A stretch of DNA of 64,000 bases, from positions 355,782 to 419,781 of the forward strand of contig NZ_JAUQSX010000005.1 in NCBI RefSeq assembly GCF_030581005.1, given 5' to 3'. The DNA is from Hymenobacter mellowenesis (GTDB lineage: Bacteria > Bacteroidota > Bacteroidia > Cytophagales > Hymenobacteraceae). Shown here piece by piece: positions 40,882-48,818 of the stretch. Positions within the stretch are counted from its first letter, which is position 1, and each line of letters begins with the position of its first letter. Made by a program: the position numbers and the translations under genes. The notes beneath the pieces were generated by a model. The model searched no databases. It saw nothing but the letters and a program-made list of their open reading frames with translations, and was not told the origin of the DNA.

Positions 40882-41268
40882 CTAGTTCAGCCGGTACGGC
40901 ACCATGAGGGTGAACTCGGGAATCTCAACCGTAAATTCCTGGCCGTTGGCCAGCCGCTCCATGAGGTAGGTGCCGCGCATCTTGCCCACGCCCGATTTCA
41001 GGTTGCAGCCGCTCACGTATTGGTGCGCCTCGCCGGGCTCCAGCACCGGCTGGCGGCCCACCACGCCCTCGCCCTCCACTTCGCGCACCACGCCGTTGGC
41101 GTCGTGAATGTGCCAGTGGCGGCGCAACAGCTTCACGGTGAACTCGCTGTTGTTGCGAATCTCAATCTTGTAGGCAAACACGAAATGCTCCTGGCCGGGG
41201 CTGGAGTAGTCGGGCAAGTAATTGGTCGTAACCGAAACGGTGACGCCTTGCGTAGTGGTGGTGGGCAT
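40882..41268 (-). CDS. apaG: ApaG protein
   Basis: 128 residues from the ATG at 41268 (MPTTTTQGVTV); 21 extra upstream residues are rejected. FAYKIEIRNNSEFTVKLLRRHW, VEGEGVVGRQPVLEPGEAHQY and GTYLMERLANGQ are the ApaG fold, a fibronectin-III-like beta sandwich. Annotated as linked to Co/Mg efflux and diadenosine-tetraphosphate; its biochemical role is unsettled. Downstream of it, on the same strand, lies the methyltransferase. Confidence 0.94.
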   Translation of the reverse strand: MPTTTTQGVTVSVTTNYLPDYSSPGQEHFVFAYKIEIRNNSEFTVKLLRRHWHIHDANGVVREVEGEGVVGRQPVLEPGEAHQYVSGCNLKSGVGKMRGTYLMERLANGQEFTVEIPEFTLMVPYRLN

Positions 41269-41382
41269 AGGTGTCGGAACTAAGAGGGGCTGCGGGCGTA
41301 ACAGCCGCCCGCCAAAATTGGTTTTACGCAAAAGCGGCCTTTCAACGCCGCAACTACCCGTTTATTTTTCTTCCCAATTTCA

Positions 41383-42045
41383 ATGGTAAAGATAGCCGAA
41401 AGCTGGCGGCCGGTGCTGGCCAATGAGTTCGAAAAGCCCTATTTTCAGCGCCTAATCGCCTTTGTGAAAGGGGAGTACGCCACGGCCACGGTGTACCCGG
41501 CCGGCTCGCAGATATTCCATGCCTTCGACGCCACGCCGTTCGACAACGTCAAGGTCGTCATCTTGGGCCAAGACCCCTACCACGGCAAAAACCAGGCGCA
41601 CGGCCTCTCGTTCTCGGTGCAGGACGGGCAGCGCACGCCGCCCTCGCTCCAGAATATTTTCAAGGAGCTGCAAACCGACATTCCCGGCACGCTGCCCGCC
41701 CCCAACGGCAACCTCGACCGCTGGGCCCAACAGGGCGTGCTGCTCCTCAACGCCACCCTCACCGTGCGCGCCGCCGAACCGGCCTCGCACCAGAAAAAAG
41801 GCTGGGAAGAATTCACCGACGCCGTCATCCGCAAGGTTTCGGAGGAAAAGGAGCACGTGGTGTTCATCCTCTGGGGGGCCTACGCGGGCAAAAAATCGGA
41901 GCTGATTGACGAGCGAAAGCACCTGGTGTTGAAATCGGTGCACCCTTCGCCCTACGCGGCCGACAAAGGATTTTTCGGCAGTAAGCCGTTTAGCAAAGCC
42001 AATTCCTGGCTGAAAAGCAAGGGGCTGGAACCGATTCAGTGGTAG
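41383..42045 (+). CDS. ung: Uracil-DNA glycosylase
   Basis: 220 residues, the usual family-1 length. The water-activating motif GQDPYHG has Asp64; LLLNATLTV, WGAYAGKK and the HPSPYAA leucine-loop motif follow. It removes uracil from DNA as the first step of base excision repair. A single gene, convergent with lepB. Confidence 0.97.
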   Translation: MVKIAESWRPVLANEFEKPYFQRLIAFVKGEYATATVYPAGSQIFHAFDATPFDNVKVVILGQDPYHGKNQAHGLSFSVQDGQRTPPSLQNIFKELQTDIPGTLPAPNGNLDRWAQQGVLLLNATLTVRAAEPASHQKKGWEEFTDAVIRKVSEEKEHVVFILWGAYAGKKSELIDERKHLVLKSVHPSPYAADKGFFGSKPFSKANSWLKSKGLEPIQW

Positions 42046-42058
42046 GGTTTGGTGTCAC

Positions 42059-42239
42059 CTGTCATTGCGAGTGAAGCGCGGTAGTCCGTCCTGTTCTCAG
42101 CGACTAGCCCAATGATGTGACAATGCTCAATAAAGTGAAAAGCCCCGGCACTGCGCAGTGCCGGGGCTTTCTGATAAAAGAACGTGCTTGGGTTTGACAG
42201 AACGGATTGCTTCGGCTGCGCCTTGCAAGGACAGGTGGC
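42059..42239. repeat. Diverged relative of inverted repeat family A
   Basis: The left end (CCTGTCATTGCGAG, about 42059) and right end (CTTGCAAGGACAGG, about 42222-42236) are inverted copies with several mismatches and indels, extending inward through a GAAGC/GCTTC block. The terminator at 42139-42170 lies inside it. Confidence 0.55.
42139..42170. terminator. Bidirectional intrinsic terminator between ung and lepB
   Basis: AAAGCCCCGGCACTG (42139-42153) pairs with CAGTGCCGGGGCTTT (42156-42170). Serves both convergent genes. Confidence 0.93.
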
Positions 42240-42256
42240 GCGGGCCGACGGGCTTT

Positions 42257-43420
42257 TTAATGGATGATATTAAACAGGCGGCTCCAGCGGATTTTGTGCC
42301 AGAAGTCGGCGTTGGGGTCTACCGAGAGCCAGATGAGGACGGCTTTGCCCACCACATGGTCTTCGGGCACGAAGCCCCAGAAACGCGAATCCTCGGAGTT
42401 GTGGCGGTTGTCGCCCATCATCATGTAGTAGTTCTGCTTGATTTTGTAGCTGGTCAGCTGCTTGCCGCCCTGGTAAATCATGCCGTCCTTGTTGTTCCAG
42501 GTCACGTTATCGTTGTGCTCGTAGCGGGCAATTATTTTGAAGTAGATGGCCGCATTGGCGGGGCTGAGCGTGATGGTCTGGCCTTTTTTCGGAATGGGCA
42601 ACGGGCCGTAGCTGTCGAGGGTCCACTTGCGGGAAACGATGCTGGTGGCGTCGGAATTGGTAAAATCGGCCTTGTCGGGGAACAGCGGCGGCACGGGGGT
42701 GCGGTACACCTCCAGGGCCGACACGTAGGGTTGCTTGCGGAAATAGTCGGCCGTGGCCTGGGTGCAGCTGATTTTGTAGATGAACGAGCCGGGCTTGTCG
42801 CCGCTGCCCGCCGCCTGCGGCATGCCGCCGGGCATGGTGTAGTCCACCACGCCCTGGGCGCGCAGGGCGGCCGTCACCTCGTCGTTGGGGTTGTCAATCT
42901 GCAGCAGGTAGTCGGTTTGCAGGCCGGGCGCGTTCTCGCCGGGCTTGCCGTTGAGGAACACCTGGCCGTTGCGGATTTCCAGGGTGTCGCCGGCCACGGC
43001 CACGCAGCGCTTGATGTAGTTGGTGCGCAAATCGGCCGGGTACTGCGTTTCGTGGGGCACATGGAACACCACCACATCGTTGCGCTTGATTTCGGAGAAG
43101 CCCGGCAGGCGGTAGGTGGGCAGCTGAATCAGCTCGGAGTAGCTCTGCAGGCCCGTGCCCCAGATGGTTTGGTGCGTGAGGGGCACCTGCAACGGCGTTT
43201 GGGGCGTGATGGGGCCGTAGTGCAGCTTGCTCACAAACAGGTAGTCGCCCACCAGCAGGGAATTTTCCATGCTGGGCGAGGGAATGGTGTAGGCCTCAAA
43301 CGTGGCCCAACGGATGAGCGTGGCCGCCACAATGGCAAAAATCAGCGAATCGGCCCACTCGCGGGTTTTGGTTTTGGGCGGCTTGGGGGGAGCGGTGGGG
43401 TCGGTTTTGAGCAAAGACAT
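42257..43420 (-). CDS. lepB: Signal peptidase I
   Basis: 387 residues from the ATG at 43420 (MSLLKTDP); the longer frame overlaps the next gene and is rejected. One N-terminal anchor (about 25-44). Catalytic Ser50 in IPSPSMENSLL and Lys141 in NYIKRCVAVAGD form the Ser/Lys dyad; MMGDNRHNSEDSRFWGFVP is box E. The large insert between the lysine and box E is usual in Bacteroidota. It removes signal peptides at the inner membrane, including those of the T9SS cargo proteins here. Confidence 0.96.
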   Translation of the reverse strand: MSLLKTDPTAPPKPPKTKTREWADSLIFAIVAATLIRWATFEAYTIPSPSMENSLLVGDYLFVSKLHYGPITPQTPLQVPLTHQTIWGTGLQSYSELIQLPTYRLPGFSEIKRNDVVVFHVPHETQYPADLRTNYIKRCVAVAGDTLEIRNGQVFLNGKPGENAPGLQTDYLLQIDNPNDEVTAALRAQGVVDYTMPGGMPQAAGSGDKPGSFIYKISCTQATADYFRKQPYVSALEVYRTPVPPLFPDKADFTNSDATSIVSRKWTLDSYGPLPIPKKGQTITLSPANAAIYFKIIARYEHNDNVTWNNKDGMIYQGGKQLTSYKIKQNYYMMMGDNRHNSEDSRFWGFVPEDHVVGKAVLIWLSVDPNADFWHKIRWSRLFNIIH

Positions 43421-43452
43421 GGAGAAGCAAGCTTGGGCTTGGCAATTTAAAA

Positions 43453-43977
43453 TCAGGCAAAGAAACGGCGGGAGTTGCGAGTCCGGCGCCACCACCGCTT
43501 CAATTGTGACCTGCGAGAAGCCAGCAAGAGAAAAAGAATGTTGACGCCCGCTCCCGTCATGCAAATAACGGCCGTGCGGCGGCTCGCGGCTTGCACTTCG
43601 TGAAAATCTAACAGCACCCGCCCGTGCGCCTCCAAATGAATCAGGTCAATCGAGCTTCGGCTGCTCGGTAGCCCGCGCGGGCTGTAGAAAGCCGTGATGG
43701 AATCGCCGGGCTGCACGTATTTCACAACGTCGGGAATAGCGGGCTCGTAGCGTACCGGAATAAGAAAAACGAAAGGCTGATTCTGAAGCCTGATTTCCAG
43801 CTCATAGTGCACCGTGTTTCCGCGGCTTCTTGCCTGGTTTCTGGTCAGCGACAGCACCGTGCCGGCTACCAGGCGCTGCTCATGCAGTGCCTGATGGGAA
43901 AGCCAGAGGCTGAAGCCGCCCACGGAGAGTAAAATTGCGGCCAACAAGGCGCCCAACGCGAGTTTCACGCTATCCAC
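43453..43977 (-). CDS. DUF3592-like membrane protein
   Basis: 174 residues with a GTG start at 43977. Two membrane helices (about 6-27 and 138-153) surround a beta domain (GTVLSLTRNQARSRGNTVHY, VKYVQPGDSITAFYSPRGLP) resembling DUF3592. The C-terminus is Arg-rich (WWRRTRNSRRFF). It sits 10 bases after the dapB stop within the minus-strand run parB-DUF5683-dapB-lepB; role unknown. Confidence 0.72.
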   Translation of the reverse strand: MDSVKLALGALLAAILLSVGGFSLWLSHQALHEQRLVAGTVLSLTRNQARSRGNTVHYELEIRLQNQPFVFLIPVRYEPAIPDVVKYVQPGDSITAFYSPRGLPSSRSSIDLIHLEAHGRVLLDFHEVQAASRRTAVICMTGAGVNILFLLLASRRSQLKRWWRRTRNSRRFFA

Positions 43978-43987
43978 CCGGCCGCTT

Positions 43988-44707
43988 CTACAACCCCAGC
44001 AGCTCTTTCATGCCAAACACGCCCGCGCGGCCGGGCAGCCACTCGGCCGCCAGCAACGCGCCCAGCGCGAAGCCCTCGCGGCTGTGGGCCGCGTGCGTGA
44101 GCTCCAGCGTGTCCACATCGGAGGTGTAGGTGACAATGTGCGTGCCCACCGCGTCGCCGGTGCGCTCACTGATGATGGCCAGCTCGGCCGGTGACTCGGC
44201 CGGGGCGTTGCGCCAGGTGGCTTTGGCGGGGAAGTGCCGCATAATGCATTCGGCCGTGGTGAGGGCCGTGCCGCTGGGCTGGTCGATTTTCTGGGTGTGA
44301 TGAATTTCGCGCACGGCCACGTCGTAGCCGCCGAACTGGTTCATTTTGGCCGCGATGTACTCGTTGAAGTGGAAAAACAGGTTCACGCCCACGCTGTAGT
44401 TAGATGCGTAGAACAGGCTGCCACCCAGCTCTTTCGTCAAAGCCGTGGCTTCCTCAAAATGGTGCAGCCAGCCCGTGGAGCCGCACACTACCGGCAGGCC
44501 TTGGCGCAGGCAAGCCGCCACGTTGCCAAAGGCCGAATCGGGGTGCGTGAACTCGATGGCCACATCGACGGTGGCGGGGGTAAAGTCGGCAATGGTGGCC
44601 GGGCTGGCGTGCAGGTCCACAATGCCGGCAATTTCGTGGCCGCGCTGGGCGGCCAGGGCGCCAATGGTCTGGCCCATTTTGCCGTAGCCGATGAGGAGAA
44701 TTTTCAT
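43988..44707 (-). CDS. dapB: 4-hydroxy-tetrahydrodipicolinate reductase
   Basis: 239 residues. The Rossmann motif is GYGKMGQTIG (7-16), the catalytic loop EIHHTQKIDQPSGTAL and C-terminal SREGFALGALLAAEWL. It reduces the diaminopimelate/lysine precursor with NAD(P)H, feeding peptidoglycan. The heptad array at 44708 begins at the base next to its ATG. Confidence 0.96.
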   Translation of the reverse strand: MKILLIGYGKMGQTIGALAAQRGHEIAGIVDLHASPATIADFTPATVDVAIEFTHPDSAFGNVAACLRQGLPVVCGSTGWLHHFEEATALTKELGGSLFYASNYSVGVNLFFHFNEYIAAKMNQFGGYDVAVREIHHTQKIDQPSGTALTTAECIMRHFPAKATWRNAPAESPAELAIISERTGDAVGTHIVTYTSDVDTLELTHAAHSREGFALGALLAAEWLPGRAGVFGMKELLGL

Positions 44708-44781
44708 GTAGTTGTCCGTTGCTTGTTGTTAGTTGTCAGGTTATTCAACCGGCAGTTCGGACTAACAACTGACAACTAAAA
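44708..44781. repeat. Heptad-phased inverted array between DUF5683 and dapB
   Basis: Left arm GTAGTTG, TCCGTTG, CTTGTTG, TTAGTTG (44708-44735); right arm ACTAACA, ACTGACA, ACTAAAA (44761-44781). It fills the whole intergenic gap and directly abuts the dapB start codon. Confidence 0.88.
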
Positions 44782-44783
44782 AA

Positions 44784-45512
44784 CTATTTCACCCGCAATG
44801 CGAAAGACAGGCCCGGGGCCGTGGGCAGCCCCAGCGCCTGGCCGGGTACCGGCAGCAGGGCCGGCTCCCAGTGCAGGCTGAGGTCGTCGCTCACGTCGAA
44901 GTCCCGTAAGTGGGCATCCACCAGCGCGTCCACCACCTGCAGGCCGTAGGCGAGGCCGCAGTAGAGGTAGAACAGGTCGCGGTTGCCGCGGTAGAAAACG
45001 ACGCCACTTTTGATGCCCTCGGCCGTGTTGTAGAGCCGGGCCTGCGGGCCCAGCGCATCGGTGCGCAGCAATTTGGGGTTTTCGGTAACAAGCTTATAGG
45101 CCTTAACAAACTCGTTGAAGCGCATCTGGTAGAAAACCTCGGCCCCGACCACGCCGCCCAGCGCCCCGTACACGAGCGGCAGCTTCCAGTAGCGGCGGTT
45201 GTAAATCTGGCCCGCGCCGGGCAAAATGGCTGCCAGCAGCGCCGCCTTGCCCGGTCGCGTGAGGCGGATGCCCTTGTAGCCAAAGGCCCGGAACATGTGT
45301 TCGGTGCGCTTGGCCGAGTCGGTGGCGGCTTTCTGGCGCTTGGCGGCGGGCGTCACCACCACTTCGCGGCGCTCGGTGGTGTCGGCCAGAATTTTGGCGG
45401 GGTCGACGGGCGTGGTGCTGGGCGAAAACACCTGTGCCCGACCCACCGGCCCGGCCAGCAGCAAACCCAGGCCCAGCAGCACCGCCGCGATAAAGGAATA
45501 CGATTTGTTCAT
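44784..45512 (-). CDS. DUF5683 membrane protein
   Basis: 242 residues from the ATG at 45512 with a signal-peptide-like N-terminus (KSYSFIAAVLLGLGLLLAG). RPGKAALLAAILPGAGQIYNR, RRYWKLPLVYGALGGVVG and FYLYCGLAYGLQVVDALVDAHL are the DUF5683 signature with three to four helices. The family sits next to parB and dapB in Bacteroidota; function not known. Confidence 0.88.
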   Translation of the reverse strand: MNKSYSFIAAVLLGLGLLLAGPVGRAQVFSPSTTPVDPAKILADTTERREVVVTPAAKRQKAATDSAKRTEHMFRAFGYKGIRLTRPGKAALLAAILPGAGQIYNRRYWKLPLVYGALGGVVGAEVFYQMRFNEFVKAYKLVTENPKLLRTDALGPQARLYNTAEGIKSGVVFYRGNRDLFYLYCGLAYGLQVVDALVDAHLRDFDVSDDLSLHWEPALLPVPGQALGLPTAPGLSFALRVK

Positions 45513-45610
45513 AGGAAACCCGCTAACGGAAAAAGGCGGATTTTTAGCGTGTTGCAAAGTGGGCCGCCGTGGAGCCCCGCAGCGCGTGACCGTTCTGATT
45601 CGGCCGCGCC

Positions 45611-46594
45611 TTACGAGGGATGCAGAATGTGCAGGATGCGCTGCATATCCTCAATCGAGTCGAAGGCGATTTTGATTTCGCCGTTGCCTTTGGCCGTGGG
45701 GCGCACCTGCACGCGCGAGCCAAACCGGTCGGTGAGGTGGCGCTCGGTGCGGCGCAGCTCGGCGGCGGGCACGGCGGGCTGCGCCGGGGCGCTGTTGGCC
45801 TCGCCATTGGGGCTGGCCGGGGCCGCGTTCCGGCCGAAGCCGCCGCGCACCAACTCCTCCACGCGGCGCACAGACAGCTCCTCGGCCACGATTTTGCGGA
45901 ACAGCTCCACCTGGGCCTTGGCATCGTCGAGGCCGATGAGGGCGCGGGCGTGGCCCATGCTGATTTCGGCGTCGCGCAGGCCAATCTGCACGTCGGGCGG
46001 CAGCTTGAGCAGGCGCAGGTAATTGGTCACCGTCGAGCGGTTTTTGCCCACCCGGTCGCCCAGCTCTTCCTGGCGCAGGTTGCACTCGCTCAGCAGGCGC
46101 TGGTAGCTGAGGGCAATTTCGATGGCATTCAGGTTTTCGCGCTGAATGTTCTCAATCAAAGCCATTTCCAGCATTTGCTGGTCGTCGGCCTTGCGGATGT
46201 AGGCCGGAATCGTCTCCAAACCCGCCAGCTTGGACGCCTGCAAGCGGCGCTCCCCGCTGATGAGCTGGTAGGAGTTGGTTCCGAGCTGGCGCAGCGTTAC
46301 GGGCTGGATAATGCCCTGGATTTTAATGCTGTCGGCCAGTTCCTGCAGGGCTTGCTGGTCGAAGTGGGTGCGGGGCTGGTAGGGGTTGGCCTCGATGTGC
46401 TCGACGGAAATGAAGCCCACCGAATTGACGGGGTGCGACACCAGCCGGTCGCCGGAGTTGGGGCGCTCGCCTTTTTTCTCGTAGCTGCCCTCAATCAGGG
46501 CGTTTAGGCCGCGGCCCAAGCCCCCCTTGCGTTTCACGGCGGCGGCGGCCGCCAGGGCCGCTTGCAACTTCTCTTCGTTCTTCTCTAGTGGCAT
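45611..46594 (-). CDS. parB: Chromosome partitioning protein ParB
   Basis: 327 residues from the ATG at 46594 (MPLEKNEEKL). After GGLGRGLNALIEG comes the ParB/Srx CTPase domain (about 60-150; NPYQPRTHFDQQALQEL, GERRLQASKLAGL) and the helix-turn-helix domain (about 160-230; RVGKNRSTVTNYLRLLKLP, GHARALIGL). The C-terminal dimer domain ends RILHILHPS. It binds parS sites and spreads. It has its own promoter, apart from parA. Confidence 0.95.
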   Translation of the reverse strand: MPLEKNEEKLQAALAAAAAVKRKGGLGRGLNALIEGSYEKKGERPNSGDRLVSHPVNSVGFISVEHIEANPYQPRTHFDQQALQELADSIKIQGIIQPVTLRQLGTNSYQLISGERRLQASKLAGLETIPAYIRKADDQQMLEMALIENIQRENLNAIEIALSYQRLLSECNLRQEELGDRVGKNRSTVTNYLRLLKLPPDVQIGLRDAEISMGHARALIGLDDAKAQVELFRKIVAEELSVRRVEELVRGGFGRNAAPASPNGEANSAPAQPAVPAAELRRTERHLTDRFGSRVQVRPTAKGNGEIKIAFDSIEDMQRILHILHPS

Positions 46595-46638
46595 AGTGCA
46601 TCGGCCGGGCCCATAAAAGGCGGTTGGCAACCGAACGT

Positions 46639-46668
46639 CAAATTTACGGATAGTTGGCCGAAGGGCAA
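46639..46668 (-). promoter_or_regulatory. Promoter of parB
   Basis: Minus-strand TTG (46668-46666), 19 nt, then TAAATTTG (46646-46639), an exact TAnnTTTG match, 44 bases before the parB ATG. It would let parB be transcribed independently of the upstream islet. Confidence 0.65.
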
Positions 46669-46706
46669 GCCGGAAGTTTTCGGGACGTTCGGCCGGGCGG
46701 TTGCGC

Positions 46707-46976
46707 TTATAATGAACACTGCTCATCCGACGGCCTGGGGGCCGGCCCGACCGTAAATACATGGTGAGGGCCCCCACGACCCTTATAAACCTGCATCCGA
46801 TAGGCGCCATGGCCGGCGGCGGCGAGCGCCGCATTCACCAACGAACGCAACTGGCTATCGAAGTTGTGCACCAAGCCTTGTTCCAGCGCCTCCAGCCAGC
46901 CGGCCTCTTGCGGCGCATCGGCAAGAAGCTCGACGTGGGCCGATTGGCCGTCGAAAGCGCGGAGAAAGGCTTGCAT
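46707..46976 (-). CDS. Small hypothetical protein, third gene of the parA-parB islet
   Basis: 89 residues (MQAFLRAFDGQSAHVELLA). No family recognised: a helical centre (EAGWLEALEQGLVHNFDSQL) and a short beta/Pro-Gly end. It follows the EF-Tu-domain-III-like gene by 33 bases on the same strand. Coding status is likely rather than certain, since its frame is GC-rich and overlaps other open frames. Confidence 0.5.
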   Translation of the reverse strand: MQAFLRAFDGQSAHVELLADAPQEAGWLEALEQGLVHNFDSQLRSLVNAALAAAGHGAYRMQVYKGRGGPHHVFTVGPAPRPSDEQCSL

Positions 46977-47009
46977 GCCGCAAATAATAAAAGGGCTGCT
47001 GATGGGTCT

Positions 47010-47393
47010 TCAGTTGTCCTTTGGATTCTGGTGCAGCGCCAGCACCGCAACGACTTCGCAGACGCCAATGGGCTGGCCTTCGTGGACGTAGCCTTTCACG
47101 CCAACTTTTATTTGTTGGCAATGAAAATTCCGGAAAGCTGGATTGACAATAAACATATCCGCTAAGCCTTGCCGGGACATGGGCTCACCCTCGGGCAGCA
47201 CTTCGCCCGTAGAGGATATAAACTCCGGCCAAATCATGAAGACTTGGTTCGGCTTACCGATATTTTCGTCTTCGTAAGAAAAGTCCCAGCGAATGTGCTG
47301 GAAATGCGGCGTCTTCCGCCCGCCTTCTGCGGCGCTGTAGAGGCGGTAGCTTACCCGAAAGTCCGGGGGCAAATGTTCGGAATAAGTAGCCAT
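47010..47393 (-). CDS. Small protein resembling EF-Tu domain III
   Basis: 127 residues, no signal peptide. YSAAEGGRKTPHFQHIRWDF lines up with the EF-Tu domain III stretch (EEGGRHTPFF..YRPQFYF), and KVGVKGYVHEGQPIGVCEV with the end of that domain (RFAIREGGRTVGAGVV). The spacing between the two blocks also agrees, so the protein may be a stand-alone beta barrel of this type. No GTPase part is present. It sits between an S1-like gene (47438) and a small gene (46976), all on the minus strand between parA and parB. Role unknown. Confidence 0.7.
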   Translation of the reverse strand: MATYSEHLPPDFRVSYRLYSAAEGGRKTPHFQHIRWDFSYEDENIGKPNQVFMIWPEFISSTGEVLPEGEPMSRQGLADMFIVNPAFRNFHCQQIKVGVKGYVHEGQPIGVCEVVAVLALHQNPKDN

Positions 47394-47437
47394 TCAGTGG
47401 CTGCTGTGGCTTTAAGAAACGGAAGAAGCTGGGTTGC

Positions 47438-47809
47438 CTACCGATGCGAGGCCGGGACCTCGTTGAGACTGAAAAAATGAGGCTTTAAGCCCATACGAAT
47501 GACAACCAGTTGACGATGAGAGTCCTCAAACCAATTGAAAACACCTTTGATTTCGCTCCCTAAAGCCGGATAATCGTCAGGCCATTTCATGTTTCCTTCC
47601 GGCTTCCCAAAATCCGTAATATCCATTCGCACAGGAAACCCGTGGCCAGAATCGAAGAAGACTCCAAAAAGGGTTCGGGCAAAAATATTTCCTGACAGCA
47701 CTGTGCCAAAAGGCAACTCCTGCTTCAGCCGGTTCCATTCGTCGGTTTTGCTAGCTTCCCCGCAAATGCCGCCGCGAAAAGGTGGGTAGTCGATTATCTC
47801 AAGTCGCAT
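47438..47809 (-). CDS. Small protein resembling an S1/OB-fold RNA-binding domain
   Basis: 123 residues from the ATG at 47809; the longer open frame that continues upstream is antiparallel noise over parA. WNRLKQELPFGTVLSGNIFA, FGVFFDSGHGFPVRMDI and GSEIKGVFNWFEDSHRQLVV follow the S1-domain order (G-x-V-x-G ... FGVFVDLG ... LI ... G-x2-V ... D...R...LS). It begins 20 bases after the parA stop. The DNA is AT-richer than parA or parB. Together with the next gene it forms a pair of translation-factor-like barrels. Confidence 0.7.
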   Translation of the reverse strand: MRLEIIDYPPFRGGICGEASKTDEWNRLKQELPFGTVLSGNIFARTLFGVFFDSGHGFPVRMDITDFGKPEGNMKWPDDYPALGSEIKGVFNWFEDSHRQLVVIRMGLKPHFFSLNEVPASHR

Positions 47810-47829
47810 AACTTGAGCTATATAGCAGC

Positions 47830-48636
47830 CTAAATCCGCTCGTCCTCCGCCGTTTCCTCCGTGGCTTCCACGCTGTTTTTCTCCACGATTTCGCGGGCCA
47901 GGTTGAGGTAGCTGATGGAGCCTTTGCTCTCGGCGTCGTGCAGGATGACGGGGATGCCGAAGCTGGGCGACTCGCTCAGCTTCACGTTGCGCGGGATAAT
48001 GGTGTCGAAGGCCAGCTGCTGGAAGTGCATGCGGACTTCTTCCACCACTTGGTTGCTCAGGCGCAGGCGCACGTCGTACATCGTGAGCAGGATGCCTTCG
48101 ATTTCGAGCTCCGTGTTGAGGCGGCTCTGAATGATTTTGATGGTATTCAGGAGCTTGCCCAGGCCTTCGAGGGCAAAGTACTCGCACTGCACCGGGATGA
48201 TGACCGAGTGCGCGGCCGTGAGGGCGTTCACCGTAATGAGGCCGAGCGAGGGCGAGCAGTCGATGATGATGAAGTCGTACTCGGCGGCGAGGGGGCGCAG
48301 GGCCTCCTTCATTTTCTCCTCGCGGTTGGGCAGGTTTATCATCTCCACCTCGGCGCCCACCAGGTCGATGTGGGAGGGCATGAGGTCGAGGTGGGGCAGG
48401 ATGTTGGTGGGCACGATGATATCCTGGGCGTTGATGCCGTCCACCATGCACTCGTAGATGCTGTTCTGGATGTCCTTGGGGTCGTAGCCCACGCCCGAGG
48501 TGGCATTGGCCTGGGGGTCGGCGTCGACGAGCAGGGTCCGGTAGTCCAGGGCGGCCAGGGACGCCGCGAGGTTAATGGAAGTAGTGGTTTTGCCCACCCC
48601 GCCTTTCTGATTGGCTACCGCGATGATTTTTCCCAT
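47830..48636 (-). CDS. parA: Chromosome partitioning ATPase ParA
   Basis: 268 residues. Deviant Walker A KGGVGKTTT (11-19), Walker A' VDADPQANAT, Walker B DFIIIDCSPSLG. It forms DNA-bound ATP dimers that move ParB-parS complexes and origins. It is usually directly followed by parB; here three small genes (46707-47809) lie between. The 5' region carries the heptad array at 48645. Confidence 0.96.
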   Translation of the reverse strand: MGKIIAVANQKGGVGKTTTSINLAASLAALDYRTLLVDADPQANATSGVGYDPKDIQNSIYECMVDGINAQDIIVPTNILPHLDLMPSHIDLVGAEVEMINLPNREEKMKEALRPLAAEYDFIIIDCSPSLGLITVNALTAAHSVIIPVQCEYFALEGLGKLLNTIKIIQSRLNTELEIEGILLTMYDVRLRLSNQVVEEVRMHFQQLAFDTIIPRNVKLSESPSFGIPVILHDAESKGSISYLNLAREIVEKNSVEATEETAEDERI

Positions 48637-48644
48637 GAGTCTCT

Positions 48645-48778
48645 CTAATTGTCAGTTGGTCGTTGTCAGTTGTCAGTTGCTTGGTATTGGATGTTCAGTA
48701 TCAGGGGCCGGGAGTTTTTACGCTTCCCAACTAACAACTGATAACGAACAACTGACAACTCATAACTAATAACTTTTG
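48645..48778. repeat. Heptad-phased inverted array between parA and the ABC binding protein
   Basis: Left arm: CTAATTG, TCAGTTG, GTCGTTG, TCAGTTG, TCAGTTG (48645-48679). Right arm: ACTAACA, ACTGATA, ACGAACA, ACTGACA, ACTCATA, ACTAATA (48730-48771), six units in exact phase. This is the longest array and lies in the divergent region, so it is upstream of both genes. Confidence 0.92.
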
Positions 48779-48818
48779 CCGTAGCATTGTGACAAAGATA
48801 CATTCTTTCCCTGTTCGC

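Noticed and set aside
47810..48451. Upstream extension of the 47438-47809 gene into parA
   Set aside because: The added part is an Arg/Pro/His-rich out-of-frame translation of parA; the real gene starts at the ATG at 47809 after the parA stop.
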